Below the pieces are notes generated by a model. It was not told the DNA's origin, did no database searches, and saw only the letters and a list, made by a program, of their open reading frames with translations. The position numbers and the translations under genes are program-made. From positions 1,054,001 through 1,118,000 of the forward strand of contig NZ_OY782038.1 in the NCBI RefSeq assembly GCF_963677575.1: DNA of 64,000 nt, written 5' to 3'. The first letter of the stretch is position 1. The number at the start of each line of letters is the position of its first letter. The DNA is from an uncultured Draconibacterium sp. (GTDB lineage: Bacteria; Bacteroidota; Bacteroidia; Bacteroidales; Prolixibacteraceae). Shown here piece after piece: positions 25,074-33,645 of this stretch.

Positions 25074-26321
25074 TTATAAATCGAATAATCTTTCTAAGTG
25101 TCGATCGTAAATATTTTCTTCAACACAACCGCCAACCACATCTGCATATTTTTCCAGCAGTCCGGTATAGCGTTCTCCCATTTCGGCAGCTACTTTATAG
25201 CCAACATGAATTAACTGACGGAAGTTTGGATTATAATCAGCATGTCCGGGAATATGACGCAAAGTATTTCCGAATTTTTCACCCGACCAACTTTTAACCT
25301 CTTCTGCCGACGGAAGTTTTGAGTCATCAATATCAATAACATCTGCGTACGGACCACAAAGTTCTTCTTTTCGATCCAGCGCTTTGGCATAAATTTCTTT
25401 GGCTGCTGCCAAACCTTCGTCACCAGAAATAGCTAAACCAATCACTTCTTCCAACCAGGTTGTTCCGGCAGTTTTTACATGAATTCCCTTATCGTACTTT
25501 TTAATGATATCGGCCATTATCGGGTAGATTGTAAATTTATCAGATCCCGAGTGAACGCTAAGTTTCAGATCAGCCGGTAATCCAAATTCTTTAACGGCAT
25601 AATCAATAACCAACACATCCTGCTCAAATTCTTTTGTAAACTGCTGAACATCGCCCACATAATCCACACCTTTATTAAAACGCCCAGTGAATTTCGGAGC
25701 AATGGTTTGTGCAGGAATATTTTCGTTGGCAATCATTTTCAGGATAAAGAACATATCAACCGGAGTTTGCGGCTCTTCAACTTCGTCCATCGAAACTTCG
25801 GTAACAAAATTGCCTTTGCCTTTTACGGTCTCAATATGACGATATATTTTGCCTGCTTCTTTAATAGCTGCCAGGTATTTTGACGCCACCTCTTCCAATA
25901 ATTCGTTGGTAATTTCAATAGATTCCTCAATGCCGGGAATAGTAACCTTATCTCCAAGCAACCTGCAGGTTTCTTTAAAAGCCGCTACATCTTCAACCGA
26001 CGCCTCGTTACCAATATACATGGCCACATCAAGCGTAAAAAAGTTACTTGGTTCGATAAAACGGTCTACATTTCCAAGATTGATATGGTCGGCATCAACA
26101 AAATAGGGATTCTCCCAGGCCAGTGCTTTTACTGCAGCATCGGCTTCAATTCGTGTGCCCGATGGCTCGGAGTGCACAATATCGTGTTCGCGATTTGATT
26201 TATTCCAAACCGGAGTTACTGCAATACCTTTTTTATTCGCTTTAATTAAGGCACGTAGCTGTGCCTCTCCTTCGTGGTTGAAGCGGTCTCCCACTCCAAA
26301 ACTATATTTTCCAAATTCCAT
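25074..26321 (-). CDS. uxaE: Tagaturonate epimerase, UxaE type
   Basis: 415-residue enzyme of the UxaE family, which converts D-tagaturonate to D-fructuronate so that galacturonate and glucuronate merge into one route. Family landmarks: FGVGDRFN at the start, VDADHINL near 75, and SVHSGSDKFTIYP with KGIHVKTAGTTWLEE near 255-300, close to the Thermotoga protein. It is the promoter-proximal gene of the leftward uronate cluster. UxuA and UxuB, needed to reach ketodeoxygluconate, are not in the window and must be elsewhere. Confidence 0.9.
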   Translation of the reverse strand: MEFGKYSFGVGDRFNHEGEAQLRALIKANKKGIAVTPVWNKSNREHDIVHSEPSGTRIEADAAVKALAWENPYFVDADHINLGNVDRFIEPSNFFTLDVAMYIGNEASVEDVAAFKETCRLLGDKVTIPGIEESIEITNELLEEVASKYLAAIKEAGKIYRHIETVKGKGNFVTEVSMDEVEEPQTPVDMFFILKMIANENIPAQTIAPKFTGRFNKGVDYVGDVQQFTKEFEQDVLVIDYAVKEFGLPADLKLSVHSGSDKFTIYPIMADIIKKYDKGIHVKTAGTTWLEEVIGLAISGDEGLAAAKEIYAKALDRKEELCGPYADVIDIDDSKLPSAEEVKSWSGEKFGNTLRHIPGHADYNPNFRQLIHVGYKVAAEMGERYTGLLEKYADVVGGCVEENIYDRHLERLFDL

Positions 26322-26644
26322 GGTACAAGTTTAGTTTTAAAATTTTCGAAAATCAATCTTCCGTGTACGTGCACGAAAGTAGAATTATATTTTAAATCTT
26401 ACAAATTTTTAATGTATTTTAAAATTATTCTACGCTAATCAATCCATCTCATATACCACTATATATTAACGACTTAAATACTTTTGTATTAATTTTATCA
26501 GCTCCGGCAATTTACAAAACGATGTACATTTTGTTACTCGATCAAAATATTCTGAAAATCATAGCCGATTTATACGATCAAAAAAATGTATCTTTGAAAA
26601 TTATTAACTTAGACCAATTCCACTTTGTGATATTTTTAACAACC
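26322..26644. other. Divergent region uxaE / GH2
   Basis: Besides the uxaE promoter, this A/T-rich region has two rightward -7 matches: TACTTTTG at 26479-26486 and TATCTTTG at 26589-26596. The second lies inside the longer possible reading frame of the GH2 gene and 49 bases before the chosen start, supporting the shorter start. No -33 partner is convincing for either. Confidence 0.45.
26362..26405 (-). promoter_or_regulatory. uxaE promoter with overlapping imperfect palindrome
   Basis: On the minus strand, TTTG (complement of 26402-26405), 20 bp, then TACTTTCG (complement of 26374-26381) fits -33/-7. CGTGTACGTGCACG (26362-26375) is palindromic except at one base pair and overlaps the -7 by two bases. 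It is a different operator type from that of kdgK, so two regulators may act on the pathway. The start codon is 41 bases downstream. Confidence 0.6.
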
Positions 26645-29600
26645 ATGAAGTATTTCAGTGTTCTTTTTGCCCTCCTTATCTTCTCCAAATTCCTTTTTGC
26701 TCAAAATCAACCAGCCGACTGGGAAAATCCGGCCATCTTTAACATCAACAAAGAAAAGCCACATGCCAGTCTAATGCCTTTTGGCACGGTTGAAGATGCT
26801 TTAACACAAAAGCCACATCAATCGGTTTACTATAAAACCTTGAGCGGAACCTGGAAATTTAACTGGTCCAAAAAGCCGACCGACCGACCTGTTGATTTTT
26901 ACAAACCGGATTACGATGTTTCCAATTGGAATGATATCCCCGTTCCGGCCAACTGGGAAGTGGAAGGTTATGGTGTGCCGATATACGTGAATCATCAATA
27001 TGAATTTTCGGATTATAAACATCCGGTCTCTCCTGAAATGAAATTTGTGAATGACATTTATCCGGCCGAACCGGGCAAAGTACCACACGATTATAATCCG
27101 GTAGGTTCTTACCGCAGAACATTCACTGTTCCTGAAAGCTGGAGCGGCCGACAGATTTTTATACAATTTGGAGCGGTTAAATCAGCTTTTTATTTATGGA
27201 TAAACGGACAAAAAGTAGGTTACTCGCAAGGAAGTAAAACTCCGGCCGAGTGGGACATTACTTCTTATTTAAAGGAAGGTAAAAATGTTGTGGCGGCAGA
27301 AGTGTATCGCTGGTCAGACGGTTCGTACCTTGAGGCACAGGATTTTTGGCGCATCAGTGGAATTGAACGCGATGTGTATCTTCATTCTACACCTAAAGTT
27401 CGCATCCGTGACTTTTTTGCCAAACCCGATCTGGATGCTGAATACACAAACGGGCTGTTTAGCCTGGATGTTGATTTAAGTAATCACACATCAAAACTTA
27501 GATCGGGAAACTACACCGTTAAATACAATATTTTTGATAAAGGAGGATATTCTTTATCGAGCCGCGAAGAAGAGGTAAAGATCAATAAAAAGGAAAATGC
27601 GACTGTTCATTTCACGGATGGTAAAATTCAAAATGTAAATAAATGGACTGCAGAAACACCATATTTATACACACTGATAATTAGTTTGATTGACGCTAAC
27701 GGCAAAACTGTTGAAGCTGTAAGTTCGAAAATAGGTTTCCGCAAGATTGAGATCATCGATGCAGTATTTCATATAAACGGTGTTCCGGTTACAATAAAAG
27801 GTGTAAACCGACACGAGCACGACCAATACAAAGGTCATGTGCTGAGCGAGGAGGCGATGATAAAGGAAATTGCGTTAATGAGACAGTTCAACATTAATTC
27901 AGTGCGCACCAGTCACTACCCTAACGACGAACGTTTTTACGATTTGTGCGACAAATATGGTTTATATGTTACTAACGAAGCCAATATCGAATCGCACGGA
28001 ATGTATTACGGAGAGCATTCGCTGGCCAAGAAACCGGAATGGACTCCTGTGCATGTTGACCGGAATATGCGAATGGTTGAGCGCGATAAAAACCACCCCT
28101 GCGTAGTTGTATGGTCAATGGGAAATGAAGCCGGCGACGGTGAAGTTTTTTCAGCAGTTTACAAAGCCATAAAAGAACGCGATCCATCTCGTCCTGTTCA
28201 TTATGAGCGTGCCATTATGGGCGACAATACCGATATTTTTTGTCCGCAATATCCAAGCGTTCAGGCACTGGAAAATTACGGATCGAAACATCAAACCAAA
28301 CCTTATATTTCGAGTGAATACTCGCACGCCATGGGAAACAGCAACGGTAACCTGGTTGATTTGTGGAAAGTATTTAACCGCGACCGTAACGACCAGTTAC
28401 AAGGCGGTTACATTTGGGACTGGATCGATCAGGCACTGGTAAAAAAAGCCGACGACGGTACAGAATTCTGGGCGTACGGTGGCGATTACGGCGAAAATAT
28501 GCCAACCGACTACAACTTTGTTTGCAACGGAATTATCTCGGCTGATTACACGCCGCATCCTGCAATATGGGAAGTTAAATACGCTTACCAGAATGTGAAA
28601 TTCGAACAACTTGACAAAGGTTACAGAATTACCAACATGTTTGATTTTATTGATCTGAGTGATTACGAATTCAGCTGGACATGCACTCGTGATGGAGAAT
28701 ATTACAGCTCCGGTGTTTTGAAAAACATCAACCTAAAACCGGGAGAATCTACCGATCTTGATTTTGATTCCAAAATAAAGATTGACTTTAACGATTCGCA
28801 ATCTCATGAATTCTTTATCGATTTTTCGGTAAAATTGAAGAAAGATGAACCATTCAGAAAAGCAGGTTTTGAAGTGGCACACGAACAGTTCCCTATCAAA
28901 ATAGAGATGGTAAGTGCAAGTGAAAAACAAGCAGCCACGCCGGAATTAAAACTGGAAGAAAACGATAATAATTATACGATTAACGGATTGCAATTCATTA
29001 TCACCTTTGACAAAAAAACAGGTACTATTTCATCTTACAATATGAATGGCACAGAATTAATTCAAAAAGGTCCACAAGTGAATTTCTGGCGCCCTGCAAA
29101 CGACAACGACAAAGGCAACAACATGATAGGCCGACTGGGCGTTTGGCGTGAAGTTTCAAGAAACCTTAAACCGGAAAGCGTTACAGCTGTAAAAACAGAA
29201 GACAACAAAATTTACCTGACAACAAAATATAATTTTGGAAAGATTGAAGCGACACAGTCAGTCGTTCAGGTTGTTGATGGCAATGGCAAAATCGAGGTTA
29301 CAAGTACTTTTGAAACATCGAACACCGAGCTCCCCAACATACCCAGGATTGGTATGCGTTGGGAAATGCCTGTGAATTTCGATAACCTGAAATACTTTGG
29401 TCGCGGGCCACATGAAAATTACATCGACCGCAACCACAGTGCTTTTGTTGGTATTTATAATGGCAAAGTGGCCGATCAGTATTTTAAATACGTTCGTCCT
29501 CAGGAGAATGGCTACAAAACCGATGTGCGATGGTTTGAGTTGAGAAATGAAAATGGTTTGGGTTTAAAAATATCGGGCGATCCTATAGTTGGATTTTCAG

Positions 29601-29815
29601 CACTTCATAATCTTATTGAAGATTTTGATATGGAAGATAGTAACGACTACCGCCACACGAACGATATTATAAAAAAAGACGGAGTATTTATTTGTACCGA
29701 CCTGATACAAATGGGAGTAGGTGGCGATAATTCGTGGGGTGCACAACCCATGCAGAAATACCAAATTCCGGCAAAAGATTACCAGTATAGTTTCACGATA
29801 GAGCCGATATTTTAA
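26645..29815 (+). CDS. Beta-galactosidase, GH2 (LacZ type)
   Basis: The frame is open from 26522, but the ATG at 26645 is chosen because it opens a clean signal peptide (MKYFSVLFALLIFS...FAQ), giving 1056 residues. Domains in order: sugar-binding jelly roll (about 40-220), Ig-like, TIM barrel with acid/base Glu495 (SMGNEAGDG) and nucleophile Glu558 (ISSEYSHAMGN), a second Ig-like part, and the C-terminal small-chain domain. It hydrolyses beta-galactosides or related linkages in the periplasm. It is followed 29 bases later by a GH20 gene, and the pair is probably co-transcribed. The natural glycan is unknown. Confidence 0.95.
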   Translation: MKYFSVLFALLIFSKFLFAQNQPADWENPAIFNINKEKPHASLMPFGTVEDALTQKPHQSVYYKTLSGTWKFNWSKKPTDRPVDFYKPDYDVSNWNDIPVPANWEVEGYGVPIYVNHQYEFSDYKHPVSPEMKFVNDIYPAEPGKVPHDYNPVGSYRRTFTVPESWSGRQIFIQFGAVKSAFYLWINGQKVGYSQGSKTPAEWDITSYLKEGKNVVAAEVYRWSDGSYLEAQDFWRISGIERDVYLHSTPKVRIRDFFAKPDLDAEYTNGLFSLDVDLSNHTSKLRSGNYTVKYNIFDKGGYSLSSREEEVKINKKENATVHFTDGKIQNVNKWTAETPYLYTLIISLIDANGKTVEAVSSKIGFRKIEIIDAVFHINGVPVTIKGVNRHEHDQYKGHVLSEEAMIKEIALMRQFNINSVRTSHYPNDERFYDLCDKYGLYVTNEANIESHGMYYGEHSLAKKPEWTPVHVDRNMRMVERDKNHPCVVVWSMGNEAGDGEVFSAVYKAIKERDPSRPVHYERAIMGDNTDIFCPQYPSVQALENYGSKHQTKPYISSEYSHAMGNSNGNLVDLWKVFNRDRNDQLQGGYIWDWIDQALVKKADDGTEFWAYGGDYGENMPTDYNFVCNGIISADYTPHPAIWEVKYAYQNVKFEQLDKGYRITNMFDFIDLSDYEFSWTCTRDGEYYSSGVLKNINLKPGESTDLDFDSKIKIDFNDSQSHEFFIDFSVKLKKDEPFRKAGFEVAHEQFPIKIEMVSASEKQAATPELKLEENDNNYTINGLQFIITFDKKTGTISSYNMNGTELIQKGPQVNFWRPANDNDKGNNMIGRLGVWREVSRNLKPESVTAVKTEDNKIYLTTKYNFGKIEATQSVVQVVDGNGKIEVTSTFETSNTELPNIPRIGMRWEMPVNFDNLKYFGRGPHENYIDRNHSAFVGIYNGKVADQYFKYVRPQENGYKTDVRWFELRNENGLGLKISGDPIVGFSALHNLIEDFDMEDSNDYRHTNDIIKKDGVFICTDLIQMGVGGDNSWGAQPMQKYQIPAKDYQYSFTIEPIF

Positions 29816-29844
29816 TTCACAGAAATCAAATAAAAAATACAATA

Positions 29845-32151
29845 ATGAAGCGACTAACTATTTTACTCGTAGCGATGACAATCAGTTTAGGGATTTTTGC
29901 CCAGTCTGCCTACATCGTACCAAAACCGGTTTCGGTGGCAAAAAAAGAGGGTGTATTTAAAATTACCGACAACACCAAAGTTCTATTCGATGCATCGAAT
30001 GAAATTGAAGAAGATTTCGCCGTACTGGCAAAAGATCTGTTAAAAAGTGCAACAGGCACCACTCCTGACTTTGTTGCGCCAACAACCCAAAAAGAAGGCA
30101 ATATTCTTATCCAGCTTAACAATCCACTCGATACCAAAATCGGCAACGAAGGTTACACGCTTTCCATTCAAAACGACCGTGTGTTTCTGAATGCGAATAC
30201 AACTGCCGGCTTATTTTATGGCATGCAAAGCATTTGGCAATTGTTAACAGCAACCGATGGCACTACCCTGCCCTGCATGGAAATCACGGACTATCCACGT
30301 TTTGGCTGGCGTGGTTTGCATCTTGATGTGTCGCGCCATTTTATACCTGTTGAGTTTATTTACAAATACATCGACTACATCGCATTGCACAAAATGAATG
30401 TTTTCCACTGGCATTTGGTGGACGACCAGGGCTGGCGCATTGAAATAAAAAAATATCCAAAACTCACCGAAGTTGGTGCCTGGCGTGCCGACCGCGAAGA
30501 CAGGGATTGGAATTCGAGAAAAGAACCGGTAAAAGAAAACGAACCTAAATATGGCGGCTTTTATTCGCAGAAGGATGTAAAAGCCATTGTTGAATATGCC
30601 CGGAAAAAACATGTAACGGTAATTCCTGAAATTGAAATGCCGGCTCACGTTATGTCGGCGCTGGCAGCTTATCCGGAGTTTTCGTGTACCGGAGAATATA
30701 AACCGGTTCCTCCCGGCGGAGTTTGGCCGATCACCCATATTTTCTGTGCTGGAAAAGAAGAAACGTTTAACTTTTTGGAAGATGTATTGACAGAAGTTAT
30801 GGAACTTTTCCCGTCAACATACATCCATATTGGCGGCGACGAAGCCACAAAAACAGAATGGGAAAAATGTGAGCTCTGCCAAAAACGGATGGCCGATGAA
30901 GGTTTAAAAGACGAGCATGAATTGCAGGCTTATTTTATTAAACGAATCGAGAAATTCCTTAATAAAAACGGTCGTCAGTTAATTGGCTGGGACGAAATTC
31001 TGGAAGGCGGACTTGATCCAACTGCAACCGTTATGTCGTGGCGTGGTTCCGATCCCGGTACCAGAGCCGCAAAAGCCGGTCACGATGTGGTAATGTCGCC
31101 AACATCATACTGCTACTTCGATTATTACCAGGGCGATCCATCATTGGAGCCAAAAGCTTTTGGAGGAAATATAACCTTGAAGAAAGTATATAATTTCGAA
31201 CCAGTTCCTGCAGAATTGAGCGCTGAAGAAGCCAAGCATATAATTGGTGCACAAGCTAACATCTGGACAGAATATATGCCCAACGGACGTCATGTTGAAT
31301 ACATGATCATGCCGCGAATGAGTGCACTTTCTGAAGTATTATGGTCGCCAAAAGATGCGAAAGACTGGGGCGATTTCTCGAAAAGAATGGAAAGCCAGTA
31401 CAAACGTTTCGACAAACTGGGAATTAACTATGCAAGCAGTGCTTTTCAGGTTTCGGCCAAACCGGAACTTGATCCGGAAAACAGAGCCATAAAAGTTTCA
31501 TTAAGTACCGATGCCTGGGAGCCGGATATTTATTACACCACAGACCGATCGGAGCCAAGTGAGCATTCGAGCAAATATACAGAGCCGTTTACCATCAGTA
31601 AATCGGGAACCATAAAAGCAGTAGTTATTCAGGATGGTAAACAAAAATCGCAACCACTGGCCACCAATTTTATTATTCACAAAGCCATTGCCTGCAAAGT
31701 GGACCAGAAATACCCGAACAGTAAAAACTACGAATCTACCGGAGAATTTGCATTGGTAAACGGAATTAAAGGTTCCAAAGACCACCACGACGGAAACTGG
31801 AAAGGGTTTAATGGCAAAGACCTGGTTGCTACAATCGATTTAGACCGGTCGCAATCGTTTTCAAAAGTAAGCACCGGTGTGCTTCAGGATAACGGCGCAT
31901 GGATTTTTTACCCTACACATGTTACCGTTGAAATTTCGGAAGACGGTGAAAATTTCAAAAAACTGGGGACGGTAAAAAACAAAGTAAGCGCAAAAGATGG
32001 TGAACGGCAAATTCAGGACCTGGTGCTAAATAAAAAAGGCAAAGGACGCTTTGTTCGTGTTACGGCAGCACACTTAACAAGTTGCCTGAAAGGGCATGCC
32101 GGCGAGGGCAAACCCGGCTGGTTATTTGTTGATGAAATAGTTGTAGAATAA
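29845..32151 (+). CDS. Beta-N-acetylhexosaminidase, GH20
   Basis: 768-residue secreted enzyme that removes terminal beta-GlcNAc/GalNAc. Signal peptide 1-20 (ends FAQS). The GH20b domain spans about 24-150, and the catalytic barrel has the Asp332-Glu333 pair in HIGGDEATK that works by substrate assistance. A chitobiase-type C-terminal domain (about 545-620) follows, then an F5/8-type (CBM32-like) domain (about 630-768). With the upstream GH2 it could trim Gal-GlcNAc-type glycans or contribute sugars to the amino-sugar recycling genes at 59-61 kb. Confidence 0.95.
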   Translation: MKRLTILLVAMTISLGIFAQSAYIVPKPVSVAKKEGVFKITDNTKVLFDASNEIEEDFAVLAKDLLKSATGTTPDFVAPTTQKEGNILIQLNNPLDTKIGNEGYTLSIQNDRVFLNANTTAGLFYGMQSIWQLLTATDGTTLPCMEITDYPRFGWRGLHLDVSRHFIPVEFIYKYIDYIALHKMNVFHWHLVDDQGWRIEIKKYPKLTEVGAWRADREDRDWNSRKEPVKENEPKYGGFYSQKDVKAIVEYARKKHVTVIPEIEMPAHVMSALAAYPEFSCTGEYKPVPPGGVWPITHIFCAGKEETFNFLEDVLTEVMELFPSTYIHIGGDEATKTEWEKCELCQKRMADEGLKDEHELQAYFIKRIEKFLNKNGRQLIGWDEILEGGLDPTATVMSWRGSDPGTRAAKAGHDVVMSPTSYCYFDYYQGDPSLEPKAFGGNITLKKVYNFEPVPAELSAEEAKHIIGAQANIWTEYMPNGRHVEYMIMPRMSALSEVLWSPKDAKDWGDFSKRMESQYKRFDKLGINYASSAFQVSAKPELDPENRAIKVSLSTDAWEPDIYYTTDRSEPSEHSSKYTEPFTISKSGTIKAVVIQDGKQKSQPLATNFIIHKAIACKVDQKYPNSKNYESTGEFALVNGIKGSKDHHDGNWKGFNGKDLVATIDLDRSQSFSKVSTGVLQDNGAWIFYPTHVTVEISEDGENFKKLGTVKNKVSAKDGERQIQDLVLNKKGKGRFVRVTAAHLTSCLKGHAGEGKPGWLFVDEIVVE

Positions 32152-32193
32152 ACTATAAAAAACCTTTTATCTGAGGGATTGCCAGCCTCACGG

Positions 32194-32216
32194 GAAAGGC
32201 GGTTTAACCGCCTTTC
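32194..32216. terminator. Inverted repeat between convergent genes
   Basis: GAAAGGCGGTT (32194-32204) and AACCGCCTTTC (32206-32216) flank a single base. It probably ends both the GH20 and MFS transcripts, though a T-run is absent. A second, looser inverted pair (AATACCA 32228-32234, TGGTATT 32249-32255) overlaps the MFS stop. Confidence 0.5.
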
Positions 32217-32253
32217 TGCCGACCTGCAATACCAGTTATGAAAATAATTGGTA

Positions 32254-33399
32254 TTACTTTTTCAACATAGGAAATAAAAGGACAAGAATAATTCCGAATA
32301 ATGCAACTATGCCGGTAAAAACAAACGCAAAATTTTGGGAATAATTCCAGATACTCCCCGTTACAGCAGCTCCAAGGAAAGATCCCAGATATTGCAGACT
32401 AACAATAATCCCGTTTCCTTTTCCTCGTTGTTTATTATCAAGGCCTTTATTAGCCAGCATAGGAACAATAGTTGAAATTGCAAAAGCCCCGGTTAATAAC
32501 AGAATTGTTCCCAGAACAATTGTTACTATTGTTTCGGTATACATCAGGGCAAAGCCAGTTCCCTCGGCAAAAAATAAAAGCAAAAGCAGGATGCATGTTT
32601 TCCCTTTTGAAGCAATCTTTGAGAAAAATGGCAAAAAAACAATAGCTACTAAAATAGCCGGCGAAAGGATCATCCACATTTGATTGGTTCCCATTATTGC
32701 ACTAAGCAACATGGGAAGCATAAAAAAGAAAGCCATCATGAGTATATTATTCATGCCGAGAATCAACCCCATTATTACATTCTCACGGTTAAAAACAGAT
32801 TTGGGCGATAATGTATCCGCACTTTTCTGTCTTCGCATTTCGGGATCAACCTGACGGGTAAAAAATAAAACAACAAAGAAACATAGTAATATCATTATGG
32901 CCGAAAAAACAAACATTTGGCTTACACTCAGAAATATGTGCAACAAGGGACCAATCATATACGACAACATCGTAAAAGTTGCCAACACTGCCCCTAACCG
33001 GGTAAGTTGCCGGTCTCGTTCATCGTCGTGGGCAACAGATGAAATCCACGAATACCCTACAGTAACAATAGCCCCGCTTCCCTGCAAAGCCCGGGCAAAA
33101 ATCAGCCAGTAAATGCTTGCAGCATAAGCAGCTGTTAAAAGGCCAATTATTAGCATCAACAATCCGGCAAGCATCATTCTTTTGTATCCTATCCGGTCAC
33201 TTAATATCCCAAAAGGAATTTGCAAAACTGCCTGGGTTAAACCAAAAATACCTAGTGCAAAACCGGTTAACCAGGGCGAACCTCCTTCTAAATTCAAAGC
33301 ATAAACCGACAGAAAGGGAATAATAATCAACATAGAAAATAGTCGTGTTCCCAACGTAACAGATAGAATATCCACCAAATAACGGGTTGTTTTTCTCAT
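32254..33399 (-). CDS. MFS transporter (YajR/efflux-like)
   Basis: 381-residue inner-membrane transporter with about 12 hydrophobic segments. The MFS motif A GILSDRIGYKRMML lies between helices 2 and 3, and ARALQGSGAIVTVGYSWI is motif-C/D-like. It resembles drug or sugar efflux permeases of the YajR type. Substrate unknown. It is a single leftward gene between rightward hydrolase genes, so not clearly part of either pathway. Confidence 0.85.
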   Translation of the reverse strand: MRKTTRYLVDILSVTLGTRLFSMLIIIPFLSVYALNLEGGSPWLTGFALGIFGLTQAVLQIPFGILSDRIGYKRMMLAGLLMLIIGLLTAAYAASIYWLIFARALQGSGAIVTVGYSWISSVAHDDERDRQLTRLGAVLATFTMLSYMIGPLLHIFLSVSQMFVFSAIMILLCFFVVLFFTRQVDPEMRRQKSADTLSPKSVFNRENVIMGLILGMNNILMMAFFFMLPMLLSAIMGTNQMWMILSPAILVAIVFLPFFSKIASKGKTCILLLLLFFAEGTGFALMYTETIVTIVLGTILLLTGAFAISTIVPMLANKGLDNKQRGKGNGIIVSLQYLGSFLGAAVTGSIWNYSQNFAFVFTGIVALFGIILVLLFPMLKK

Positions 33400-33622
33400 A
33401 ATAAATTTGTTATGAAAGAATCAGTATTTATTGGAAAGCTGAACAAAATTAGGAAACAATAAATGCCTGCTAACATTTTAACAACAAAACCTATTAATTA
33501 CTATTTAGAAATAAGATTGGAAATATTTTAGCGGCGAGATACCTTTTCTCTCAATCAAATTCATAAAAAAAGGACTGCTAAATCCATAACTTCCCCAATT
33601 AACCAATTCTGCCGAATCCTTT

Positions 33623-33630
33623 TATATTTG
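33623..33630 (+). promoter_or_regulatory. -7 box of the esterase gene
   Basis: TATATTTG matches the Bacteroidota -7 consensus and lies 15 bases before the ATG at 33646, giving a very short leader. A -33 element is not obvious. The rest of the 246-base gap holds nothing recognised. Confidence 0.5.
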
Positions 33631-33645
33631 TAAAAAATATCCACA

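Noticed and set aside
26522..26644. Longer start for the GH2 gene
   Set aside because: The first 41 codons precede a clean signal peptide and contain a -7 promoter box, so translation from 26522 is unlikely.
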